Positions 43,524 through 51,104 of a stretch of 57,828 bases of DNA are shown here, piece by piece. Source of the stretch: CAYQLK01 sp964418515 (GTDB taxonomy: Bacteria > Patescibacteriota > Microgenomatia > CAYQLK01); assembly GCA_964418515.1 (NCBI GenBank), contig CAYQLK010000002.1, forward strand, positions 1 to 57,828, written 5' to 3'. How positions within the stretch are numbered: position 1 is the first letter of the stretch; each line of letters opens with the position of its first letter. The notes under the pieces were generated by a model. The model saw only the letters and a program-made list of their open reading frames with translations. It did no database searches and was not told where the DNA came from. The position numbers and the translations under genes were made by a program.

Positions 43524-43559
43524 AAAAAAGCCCCCACAATAAAAATTATGCGGAGGCTT
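43524..43559 (-). terminator. Intrinsic terminator on the minus strand
   Basis: On the minus strand AAGCCTCCGCA pairs with TGTGGGGGCTT (11 bp, two wobble pairs) and a T run follows. It would end a minus-strand transcript coming from 43581-43860. Confidence 0.8.
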
Positions 43560-43860
43560 AGGACTAGCGCACCTTTCCTTTTATTTGCTCCAAGAACAGC
43601 CAATGTGGCAAGTCAAACACCGCCACCAAGAAGTGCTATTTTTGGATGGGCTGACTTGATTGAGCGCACCATGTATTTCACACGATGGATATGTTCCGGC
43701 AGGAAAAACTTCCAAACCAAAACGATTAGCTGACAATACCTTTTTTGGGGGTTCAGGTAGTGCAGTGAGACTGTTAGAGAGATACCAAGACCTGCGGTTC
43801 AACTAAATTACCAGCCTTACTTTCGGGTGTGTTGGAGAAAGTATACACAAAGCAATAAAA
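43560..43860 (-). other. Unassigned transcribed unit: structured RNA or small protein
   Basis: About 300 bp, richer in GC than its surroundings and ended by the terminator at 43524-43559. A minus-strand frame from a TTG at 43802 to 43581 would give 73 residues ending with RCLTCHIGC, but its ribosome binding site is weak. The DNA also has arms that could fold as RNA, for example CAAGTCA/TGACTTG (about 43613-43656) and a CAGT-GAG-ACTG hairpin. I searched by eye for tmRNA, RNase P and SRP RNA signatures and found none. A non-coding RNA is my slightly preferred reading. Confidence 0.35.
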
Positions 43861-43866
43861 AATATG

Positions 43867-43895
43867 AAAAAGGACCGCCTTTTTAGGGGCGGTCC
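43867..43895 (-). terminator. Strong intrinsic terminator
   Basis: On the minus strand GGACCGCC pairs perfectly with GGCGGTCC around an 8-nt loop, then a T run. It lies 25 bases after the stop of the GC-rich small gene at 43921. Confidence 0.92.
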
Positions 43896-43920
43896 GTGGG
43901 GTGGGGTGGGAGGGCAGGCC

Positions 43921-44157
43921 TCAGTCGTTGGACCCGAACAGGTCCTGCATCATGGTGAAGTGGGCGGCGTCGCTCTCGCAGGGGCGGTAGCAGCCGGCAA
44001 CATCACAAAGGGTCTGACGCTGGACGATATTTTGTCGAGGCGGGGGTGGTGGAATCATACGAGCACGCAGACTGAGCTGCTCGCCGATTTGGCGCTGATT
44101 GACGAGCCGCGAGGCTCCTCCATCTGGACCTTCCTGGTTTGCTAGTGTCATGACCAT
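43921..44157 (-). CDS. Small GC-rich protein of unknown function
   Basis: 78 residues starting MVMTLANQEGPDGG, with a six-residue PPPPPR-type run (MIPPPPPRQ) and three Cys in CDVAGCYRPCESDAAHF near the end. I recognise no family; the Cys-His cluster could bind a metal. The start at 44157 is fixed by a GGGAGG ribosome binding site 8 bases upstream. The gene has a perfect consensus promoter (44271-44299), a structured leader and a strong terminator, so it should be highly expressed. Its GC content is far above that of the flanking genes, which suggests a foreign origin or special expression needs. Confidence 0.7.
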   Translation of the reverse strand: MVMTLANQEGPDGGASRLVNQRQIGEQLSLRARMIPPPPPRQNIVQRQTLCDVAGCYRPCESDAAHFTMMQDLFGSND

Positions 44158-44182
44158 GACTTTGTCCTCCCGTTGGCCAAAC

Positions 44183-44236
44183 TTGAGCTGGCGTGGATAC
44201 CTGTGACCGTAGTCACAGGTAATCAGTCCAGCTCAA
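44183..44236 (-). promoter_or_regulatory. Two-level hairpin in the leader of the small GC-rich gene
   Basis: Outer arms TTGAGCTGG/CCAGCTCAA (9 bp) enclose an inner perfect hairpin ACCTGTGAC-CGTA-GTCACAGGT. It lies between the promoter and the ribosome binding site (GGGAGG, 44172-44167). It may stabilise the mRNA or act as a riboregulator or operator. Confidence 0.65.
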
Positions 44237-44270
44237 ACTTGAATATTAAATATGTTAATTTAACCACTTA

Positions 44271-44299
44271 ATTATACCCTATAGTATATAATTTGTCAA
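44271..44299 (-). promoter_or_regulatory. Perfect consensus sigma70-type promoter
   Basis: Minus strand: TTGACA (44299-44294), 17-bp spacer, TATAAT (44276-44271). It drives the small GC-rich gene with a leader of about 105 nt. Confidence 0.9.
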
Positions 44300-44376
44300 G
44301 TATTAATAATGAGAATGTATGATTATAAAGTTAAGAAATGTATATAATAAATTATTAAATATTTAACTTATAGTAG

Positions 44377-46620
44377 CTAATTATTTAATTTGAGATACTC
44401 AATTACATCTCCTGGCCAAAACTCAAATTTGTGTTCAATATCTATACTACTTTGATTTTGTTTTAGGAATACAGAAAAGGTTCCTCTAATTAGGCTTGGG
44501 TTTTTGGATATACAACTAAAGATGATTGAATCTTGATATGATTGGGACCAAATTTCATCCTTCGTGCACGTCCATGGCAAGATACCATTGGGGCTTGCGT
44601 ACCATAACTCTATTTGTGCGAGGGTGTCTGTGGAGGAATATTGGGTTGCCACATAACAGCTCTTGTCGCCAAAATCGTTAATATCTGGATTACATGGAAT
44701 ATTATTCGAACTTATTTCTGTAGAGTTAGGGTATTGTTTAAGATCGGTTGGAATAGCCAAGGTTGGAATTTGAATATAACCGCTTCTATCAACTTCTGTG
44801 TTTATATCTTTTATTACGTATAAAGTCAGATATACACCGTCTGTAGTCCCACTTGAGTGAACGCCAATTTGTTTACCATCTTTTTGACAAAGTATGTCGT
44901 AACCAGTTTCAACATAGTCCACACCGTCGCTAGTGCAACTCCAGCCCAAAGGATTAGTCTTGTAATATTCAAGAATTTTGTCAGTTAGATCATAATATTT
45001 TATAGAGTTAGAGTCATATTGAACAGTATAATCTAGACTTATTGAGTCATGGACATCGCTAAACTGTAAGTCATATGCGGCTTTTTTATTGTCATCACTC
45101 TCATCAAGAACTGACCCAACATACAATGGAAAATCGGCAACTTCAGCACTAATTACAGAACTAGATTCGCCAATATCAACACCTTTTGGAATAAATACCA
45201 TGATTTCTGAAATTACACTACCAATTGCTTTAATTTGCAGACTAAATGACCGAGCATCATACTCTTTGGTTTCATCTGGTGATGAACATAAAACAAAATA
45301 TGAATATCCAGCTTTTAATAGCGCCTCGGATGCTGACGGATCATCAGCGTATCCGACCCTTGCGGCTGCTTGTTCTGGACTGAGTTGTTGATCGAAATTA
45401 CATTTCCAATCTGATGCAACATTTGTTTTGTACCAATTAAGAACAGTATCAATATCGTCCGACGAAAGAAGTGTGTATGTATCACCGCCGCAATCGAGTG
45501 CGATTGTAAAATCATAGCTAGCACATTTATTATCGGGGACAATAACCTTGTTAATGTATTCGTTATTTGGATAAATTGGGAAGCCTTCAAAACTTGAAGG
45601 TAGGGTTACTTTATCCTTATTTAACTCTTCGTCTGTCAAATTAGAATAATCAAGAAGGTTTACGTTATTAAGCAAACTATCAACACCAAGAAATTTATAC
45701 ATTTGCCCTTCAAACATTAATATAGATTTGTTGTCAATTTTGGAAGAGGTTAAGACTTGAGTTGTATTATTTATGGTATCGATATTAATCCACGAAAAGA
45801 CACTATATACGGCCGAATCACCCTTAAAGCAGGTTGCGGCTGCGTCGATAGGAAATTCATAGGTAGCATTTATCTGGTTGTCTACAACTGCACATGTCCA
45901 GCCGTTAAGATTTTCAGCGTTAGAATACCAATCGATTAATGAATCAACACTTACCGGAACCTCAACTTTTACAACGTTGGGTATACATTGATTTTCTGGA
46001 TTGGAAATTGCTTGGTCACAAATTTTGCTTGATACGGATCCTTGGTAAGTGGGAAAATCTTCGGGAATTGCAGTTAGGTCGTCGAAACTTGGAACTTCTG
46101 CTTTTTGATTTTTGATTAGTAAACTATTTTCGATTTTTTCATATGGTCCACTTGTAAGACTTGGATCGAAATTATAAATTTTGTTTGTGTAGGCATACTC
46201 TATTATTCCAATATCATCCTCAGGATTATTAGGGTCTTCGGAAGAAATTATTGCCATATTCCCGACATTAAATATTTTCTCATCGAGAATGAATAATCTA
46301 TCAGAAACTTTTTTGGAATCTTTCCTTAGGGTAAACTCAACATCGGCAAGTGTTAAAACTTTTGAATCTCCAGCACATTCATTATTTACCGTTTCATTAA
46401 AAATAGCATCAATATTGTCTGCAAAATTTTTGGTTCCAATTGTGTCTAATAATTCTTGACGAAGGTTAACTGGACAAATATTTTGTCTCATGCCTTCTGT
46501 CATGTCTGCTTTTTGAATAAAATTTGGTGTGAAATAAACAGCGTTTACATTACTTGGAATTAATACAGCAAGTGTAAATAAAACAACGTTTACTGAAATG
46601 AATAATATAAAGTTTTTCAT
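44377..46620 (-). CDS. Secreted protein with four internal WY/W-C repeats
   Basis: 747 residues with a signal peptide (MKNFILFISVNVVLF..., cleavage near VNA). After a non-repeated region with several Cys, four repeats of about 130-155 residues begin near residues 187, 344, 494 and 626. Each has a DFPxYxxS-like opening, a tyrosine/serine strand, a WY or YY block (LIDWYSNAEN, VLNWYKTNV, ILEYYKTNP, IELWYASPN) and a W-x-C block with a later Cys (GWTC, DWKC, GWSC, PWTC). The pattern suggests four disulfide-bonded copies of one small domain. I do not recognise the family. Its start overlaps the stop of the proline-rich membrane protein by 4 bases, so they are coupled. Confidence 0.72.
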   Translation of the reverse strand: MKNFILFISVNVVLFTLAVLIPSNVNAVYFTPNFIQKADMTEGMRQNICPVNLRQELLDTIGTKNFADNIDAIFNETVNNECAGDSKVLTLADVEFTLRKDSKKVSDRLFILDEKIFNVGNMAIISSEDPNNPEDDIGIIEYAYTNKIYNFDPSLTSGPYEKIENSLLIKNQKAEVPSFDDLTAIPEDFPTYQGSVSSKICDQAISNPENQCIPNVVKVEVPVSVDSLIDWYSNAENLNGWTCAVVDNQINATYEFPIDAAATCFKGDSAVYSVFSWINIDTINNTTQVLTSSKIDNKSILMFEGQMYKFLGVDSLLNNVNLLDYSNLTDEELNKDKVTLPSSFEGFPIYPNNEYINKVIVPDNKCASYDFTIALDCGGDTYTLLSSDDIDTVLNWYKTNVASDWKCNFDQQLSPEQAAARVGYADDPSASEALLKAGYSYFVLCSSPDETKEYDARSFSLQIKAIGSVISEIMVFIPKGVDIGESSSVISAEVADFPLYVGSVLDESDDNKKAAYDLQFSDVHDSISLDYTVQYDSNSIKYYDLTDKILEYYKTNPLGWSCTSDGVDYVETGYDILCQKDGKQIGVHSSGTTDGVYLTLYVIKDINTEVDRSGYIQIPTLAIPTDLKQYPNSTEISSNNIPCNPDINDFGDKSCYVATQYSSTDTLAQIELWYASPNGILPWTCTKDEIWSQSYQDSIIFSCISKNPSLIRGTFSVFLKQNQSSIDIEHKFEFWPGDVIEYLKLNN

Positions 46621-46982
46621 TTAGTAAACGATGCTTCGATTTTTTCTTTTAAGTCAGAGTAGACTCTGTTATTTGTACTTACTTTGATTTCGCCTTCTGA
46701 TTTTGTGTTGCTGGTATTCAATTGTTTAAAGATAAAAAAACCCGCAGCGCAGACTAAAACCAATAATAGTACTGCACTAATAATAATGATTAGTTTTTTA
46801 AATGATTTTGGACTTTGAGAGATTGGGTTTGTACTTACTGGCTGAGTGACAACTTCTGGTTGTGGTGGAAAAGTAGTTGGTGTTGGTTGACTGGGAAATT
46901 GTTGGGAGGGTTGAGCAATCGGCTGAACAGGCGGCAGTTGACTGCCAAGAGGCGCTTGTGGTTCTGTGGGCAGATTATCCAT
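46617..46982 (-). CDS. Proline-rich single-pass membrane protein
   Basis: 121 residues: a Pro/Gln-rich head (about 1-58), one membrane segment (KKLIIIISAVLLLVLVCAAGFFIF, about 62-86 in part) and a short exterior tail. It repeats the architecture of the protein at 6286-7070. Its stop codon overlaps the start of the secreted repeat protein (ATGA), so the two are probably partners at the membrane. Function unknown. Confidence 0.72.
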   Translation of the reverse strand: MDNLPTEPQAPLGSQLPPVQPIAQPSQQFPSQPTPTTFPPQPEVVTQPVSTNPISQSPKSFKKLIIIISAVLLLVLVCAAGFFIFKQLNTSNTKSEGEIKVSTNNRVYSDLKEKIEASFTK

Positions 46983-47015
46983 ACTACTAATGATAGTAGC
47001 ATGGATTAGTTAAGA

Positions 47016-49268
47016 TTATCTACGAGGTCCGCGGCTGCGGTCGAAACCGCCACCACCACGTCCACCGCGGTCAAACCCGCCGGAGCGACGACGGTCGAAA
47101 CCGCCACCTCTACCTCCACCGAATCCACCACGATCTCCGCCCCCTCTTGGTCCACGCTCTTCGTCTTCTGACTTAGCGTCATCACCAAATCTCATTGAAA
47201 GATTAAGCCTGCCCATATTGTCTACTTCGACAACACGAACTTTGACTTTTTGTCCGACTTCGAGATAGTCTTCGACTTTTTCGACTCTGGTTGGAGCAAT
47301 TTCACTAATGTGAACCATTCCCTCTTTGCCTGGTAGCACTTCTACGAAGGCTCCAAAGTCCATAATTCTTTTGACTTCTCCTTCGAATTCTTCACCTGGA
47401 GTTAACTCTCGGGTCAAACCATCAACGATACCAATGGCTTTTCTAATAGACTCGATATCTACACCTGAGACTGAAACGTTGCCGTCGTCATCAATGTTGA
47501 TTTCGGTGCCTGTTTCGGCCACGATTTTGTTAATAGTTTTGCCACCCTGACCAATAACGGCCCCGATTTTTTCTGGGTCAATTTTGATTGACTCAATCTT
47601 TGGAGCGTACTGATTAAGCTCTTTGCGAGGTTCAGCGATAGTTTCAGCCATTTTTTCGAGAATGAAAATTCTAGCTTTGTATGCTTCGCGAACAGCCTCC
47701 TCAAGGATTGGAAGTGGGATTTCGGTTAGCTTGATATCCATTTGGATTGCTGTAATACCTTCTTTGGTACCGGCAACTTTGAAATCCATATCACCGTTAG
47801 CGTCTTCCGTGTAAGCGATATCTGTAAGAACGACATGCTTTTTGTCGTTGGTCATAAGACCCATGGCAATACCGGCTACAGGAGCAGTGAGTGGCACACC
47901 AGCATCCATAAGACAAAGTGTTGAACCACAGACAGAAGCCTGTGAAGTAGAACCGCTTGATCCTAAGATTTCGGAAACAACTCTAATTGCATATGGGAAA
48001 TCAGATTCTGATGGTAGCACCGGTTCAAGCGCTCTTTCAGCTAACATTCCATGCCCGATTTCTCGGCGCCCTGGAGATCCAAGACGACCTGATTCTCCAT
48101 TACTAAATGGAGGGAAGTTGTAGTGGTGCATATAGCGCTTGGTTGACTCGCCATACATTCCGTCAACAGTCTGGTAAAGACTTGGCGAACCAAGTGTTGC
48201 AACTGATAATGCTTGAGTCTTACCTCTTTGGAATAGTGCTGAACCGTGAGTTCTAGGAAGAAGTCCAACTTCAGAAGTTAGCGTTCTGACTTCGTCCAGT
48301 TTGCGCCCATCAAGACGTAGGCCTTTTTCTAGCACCTGTTCGCGAACGAAGTACTTAAATTCTTTTTCAAGTACGGCATAAATTTCTTTTTTGGAAACTT
48401 CGCCAGCTTCGAGCTCTTTGGCGAACTTGCTGGTTATTACATTCATTTGTGTATGAAACCAGGTTTCGTCCATGGCTGTTTCAACATCATTAAGAGTTGG
48501 AATAACATCTTTTTTGATGAATTCCTTAACAGCTTTAGTCTTGACTTCGTCAATTACCAAAGGCTCGTACTCGTGTTTGGTGTTACCAACTTCTTTCGCG
48601 AAATCTTTGATAAGGGCAATAATCGGCTGACAAGCTTCGAAGCCTGCGTTCATAGCCTTGATCATTGTGTCTTCATCAACAATTTTTGCACCAGCCTCAA
48701 TCATTCCGATTGATTTGTCGTTAGCTGTGATTACTAAATCAAGCTTGCTTTCTTTAAGCTGTGTGTTTGTTGGATTAATAACGATTTCATTATTTATAAG
48801 TCCAACTCTTACTGTTGCGATTGGACCCTGCCAAGGTACATCTGAGATGGTCAAAGCAGCTGAAGCTGCAATTGAACCTAAGATATCTGGTCCGTTCTCA
48901 TTATCAATCGACAAAACTGTCGAGATAACTTGAATATCAGCGAAGTAGTCTTTTGGGAAGAGAGGTCTGATACCACGGTCAATTAACCTTCCAGCAAGAA
49001 CCGACTCGTCGGTTGGCCTACCTTCTCTTTTGATAAACCTTGAACTAGAAATACGTCCACCAGCATAGAGTTTTTCTTCAAAACTCACATTAAGAGGGAA
49101 ATAATCTAGATCTGGAGCGGTTTTGTTGCGAGCTACAGTTGCCAAAATGGCAGTGTCTCCGTAGGTTGCATAAACTGCACCACTAGTAAGTTGAGCCATA
49201 CGGCCTGTTTCGAAGGTCAATGTACGACCTTGGAAATCAATTGATTTCCTGATTATTTTTTTATTCAT
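47016..49268 (-). CDS. pnp: Polynucleotide phosphorylase with RGG-rich tail
   Basis: 750 residues. Two RNase PH domains flank a helical linker; the second holds the catalytic region (FPPFSNGESGRLGSPGRREIGHG, ICLMDAG-like SVCGSTLCLMDAGVPL, DANGDMDFKVAGT). KH (IGAVIGQGGKTINKI) and S1 (GEEFEGEVKRIMDFGAFVEV) domains follow. The enzyme degrades RNA from the 3' end using phosphate. After S1 comes a 50-residue Gly/Arg/Asp/Phe-rich tail with RGG and FDR repeats, which is not standard for PNPase and would add nonspecific RNA binding. It follows rpsO on the same strand, the order seen in most bacteria. Confidence 0.97.
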   Translation of the reverse strand: MNKKIIRKSIDFQGRTLTFETGRMAQLTSGAVYATYGDTAILATVARNKTAPDLDYFPLNVSFEEKLYAGGRISSSRFIKREGRPTDESVLAGRLIDRGIRPLFPKDYFADIQVISTVLSIDNENGPDILGSIAASAALTISDVPWQGPIATVRVGLINNEIVINPTNTQLKESKLDLVITANDKSIGMIEAGAKIVDEDTMIKAMNAGFEACQPIIALIKDFAKEVGNTKHEYEPLVIDEVKTKAVKEFIKKDVIPTLNDVETAMDETWFHTQMNVITSKFAKELEAGEVSKKEIYAVLEKEFKYFVREQVLEKGLRLDGRKLDEVRTLTSEVGLLPRTHGSALFQRGKTQALSVATLGSPSLYQTVDGMYGESTKRYMHHYNFPPFSNGESGRLGSPGRREIGHGMLAERALEPVLPSESDFPYAIRVVSEILGSSGSTSQASVCGSTLCLMDAGVPLTAPVAGIAMGLMTNDKKHVVLTDIAYTEDANGDMDFKVAGTKEGITAIQMDIKLTEIPLPILEEAVREAYKARIFILEKMAETIAEPRKELNQYAPKIESIKIDPEKIGAVIGQGGKTINKIVAETGTEINIDDDGNVSVSGVDIESIRKAIGIVDGLTRELTPGEEFEGEVKRIMDFGAFVEVLPGKEGMVHISEIAPTRVEKVEDYLEVGQKVKVRVVEVDNMGRLNLSMRFGDDAKSEDEERGPRGGGDRGGFGGGRGGGFDRRRSGGFDRGGRGGGGFDRSRGPRR

Positions 49269-49352
49269 TTTTCGGTGTAATTTATGGTACAGCTCAATAA
49301 AAAGTTCGCGTCTTTATTTGTCCAAAATTGTTTATTTGGAATTATGTGTAAG

Positions 49353-49423
49353 GTAAGTTAGGAAACAGAAAAAAAGTGTTTAAAGATAATACTTAAACAG
49401 TTTTGTTCAATTTCTTAACTTAC
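49353..49423 (-). promoter_or_regulatory. Structured pnp leader
   Basis: Arms GTAAGTTAGGAAA (49353-49365) and TTTCTTAACTTAC (49411-49423) can form a 13-bp stem with one G-T pair, enclosing TGTTTAA/TTAAACA arms. It lies between rpsO and pnp. PNPase leaders in several bacteria form long stems cut by RNase III for autoregulation, so the same is plausible here. The rest of the 222-bp gap holds a small TCCAAA/TTTGGA hairpin (49321-49340). Confidence 0.55.
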
Positions 49424-49490
49424 TGCGCTATTTTTTAAAGTCTAGGACGATAAATTACTCCTCCTTTCTTTAATTTTTACTTATAAATTT

Positions 49491-49751
49491 TTAAAGCTCA
49501 AGCTTTTTGACGATCTCACCATATCGGGTTTCGTCTTTTTTCTTAAGGTAAGTAAGAAGGCGTCTTCTCTTGTTTACCATCGTGAGTAATCCTCTGCGAG
49601 AGTGATTATCGTGGTCGTGTTCCTTGAGGTGGTCAGTTACACTTTTGATTCTTTCAGTAAGAATTGCAACCTGAACCTCTGGCGAACCAGTATCACCTTC
49701 GTGAGTCTTATAAAGGTCAATAATTTTTGACTTTTTGGTTGTATCTATCAT
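49491..49751 (-). CDS. rpsO: Ribosomal protein S15
   Basis: 86 residues with the S15 signature: LYKTHEGDTGSPEVQVAILT and LKEHDHDNHSRRGLLTMVNKRRRLLTYLKKKD. It binds 16S rRNA in the central domain of the small subunit. The length is normal. Two upstream promoters are visible. It precedes pnp as in most bacteria. Confidence 0.98.
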   Translation of the reverse strand: MIDTTKKSKIIDLYKTHEGDTGSPEVQVAILTERIKSVTDHLKEHDHDNHSRRGLLTMVNKRRRLLTYLKKKDETRYGEIVKKLEL

Positions 49752-49776
49752 AGTCCTATAAATTAAGTATTTTAAA

Positions 49777-49804
49777 ATTATATGTTAAATATAAAACTTG
49801 TCAG
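49777..49804 (-). promoter_or_regulatory. Proximal rpsO promoter
   Basis: Minus strand: CTGACA (49804-49799), 16-bp spacer, TATAAT (49782-49777). The leader would be about 20 nt. Confidence 0.65.
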
Positions 49805-49905
49805 ATTAGAATAATCAAACAAATTAGCTTCGAAAAACTTTCGCGTTTCAAAGTGGCTTATAATTTTAGCATATAAACCTTCGGGGCGCTATACCTCTTA
49901 TTTAA

Positions 49906-49935
49906 AGTATAGCAATAGCGATTGTTATTTAGCAA
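49906..49935 (-). promoter_or_regulatory. Distal rpsO promoter
   Basis: Minus strand: TTGCTA (49935-49930), 18-bp spacer, TATACT (49911-49906). It would give a leader of about 150 nt in front of rpsO. Confidence 0.5.
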
Positions 49936-49962
49936 AACAACAATTTATTGGAAGCAAATACC

Positions 49963-51054
49963 TTAGCTGTTCGTTTCGTTAAAGTCTGACTCGACCACCG
50001 TTGAGCCCTGATATATTTTGGGTTTTGATTCCCAATCGGAGACAGCTGATGACTGTTGATTGGCAGGAGTGTGATCGCGTACAGGTGCGACTCTTTGCGG
50101 CTGAGTGGCTTGCTGTTGATTGGGGCGATTTTCGTAATTAGATCCTTGTTGGCGGTTACGGTCGCGATTACGATTACGATCTCTATCTCTATTTCTGGCC
50201 TGTCTTTCCCTATCAAAATTTTGCTGGTTTTGGGATACATTGGGTTGTTGTTGGTGTTGAGTTTGTGGTTGGGCTGGTTGTGGGTGTGAATTTTCGGAAG
50301 GGCGATGATCTACACTTTTGGTGGAAAGTGCAGTTTTGTTGGCACCATTTGTGACAGCCCAAGTCGCAACTTCGAGGGTATTTTGGGTGAGATTGGCGAC
50401 GGAAAAATTATTAGTTGCTGAATATAATCCTTGGAAAATATTAAACGCAAGATCTTCCCATACAGGAAGTTTGGTTGTTTCAATAACCCTTGCGACAATT
50501 TCTGAAATTGATTTTGCCTCTTGATCAATTATTGTTTTGTCTGTTCCGGTAGCATGGTTTGGATTATTAGAAATAACCAAAACAGGACTTTGATTAGAGC
50601 CAAATTCCGGAAATTTTGATAAAGCGGAATGCAAGTCTTGACCGAGAGCAATAATCAAATCAAAAGAAGAAGTTTCATATCCAAATGAGATTTCGCTGGC
50701 GTCAAATTTGTCGACATTTTCTCTTGGAAAAAGCATAAATTTGAGATCGTCCCCATCCACAAAATGTTTAACTCTTTTTAATTTTGGTACTGCGTTTTTT
50801 AGGGTAATAACAAAATTATCTGACGGAACAGAATTACTAAGCTGATCGATATCAAAAAAATTAGAGTCTCCAACTCTAGCTGGTGTTGGAGAAAGTAACG
50901 AAACAGATTGATTAACTTTTCTTAATGCCATCATTAGAGCAAGGCCTGCGGCTAAAATATCATTACTGTAGTTAGCGGGAATAAGAATAACCGTCTTTGT
51001 TCCTGGAATAAGAGCTGGTTCGATGGCGGTAGTATTAATTGTTTTCATTAGCAT
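49963..51054 (-). CDS. DHH-phosphoesterase-like protein with lost catalytic motif and Arg/Asn-rich tail
   Basis: 363 residues. The first 245 follow the NrnA/DHH layout: an N-terminal Rossmann-like part (ILAAGLALMMALRKVNQ), FDLIIALGQDL, and a LAFNIFQGLYSATNNFSV block matching the family's 'A..L..GI..DTG.F'. The Asp-His-His motif that gives the name is replaced by Ser-Asn-Asn (162-164, ISNNPNHATG), and the family Asp in the G-I-x-x-D-T-G block is also changed, so it is probably not a nuclease. The C-terminal ~115 residues are Gln/Asn/Arg-rich (RNRDRDRNRNRDRNRQQ), suited to RNA binding. A DHH gene often sits between infB and rpsO, which supports the origin. Confidence 0.65.
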   Translation of the reverse strand: MLMKTINTTAIEPALIPGTKTVILIPANYSNDILAAGLALMMALRKVNQSVSLLSPTPARVGDSNFFDIDQLSNSVPSDNFVITLKNAVPKLKRVKHFVDGDDLKFMLFPRENVDKFDASEISFGYETSSFDLIIALGQDLHSALSKFPEFGSNQSPVLVISNNPNHATGTDKTIIDQEAKSISEIVARVIETTKLPVWEDLAFNIFQGLYSATNNFSVANLTQNTLEVATWAVTNGANKTALSTKSVDHRPSENSHPQPAQPQTQHQQQPNVSQNQQNFDRERQARNRDRDRNRNRDRNRQQGSNYENRPNQQQATQPQRVAPVRDHTPANQQSSAVSDWESKPKIYQGSTVVESDFNETNS

Positions 51055-51104
51055 TTTTGGTAAGGCAGGGAAATGTTTATAAGTAACACTAAAGGCTTAG
51101 CAGG

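Noticed and set aside
49436..49490. Small gene behind the GGAGG-like stretch after rpsO
   Set aside because: The stretch looks like a ribosome binding site on the minus strand, but no start codon lies at a usable distance and no frame of note follows.
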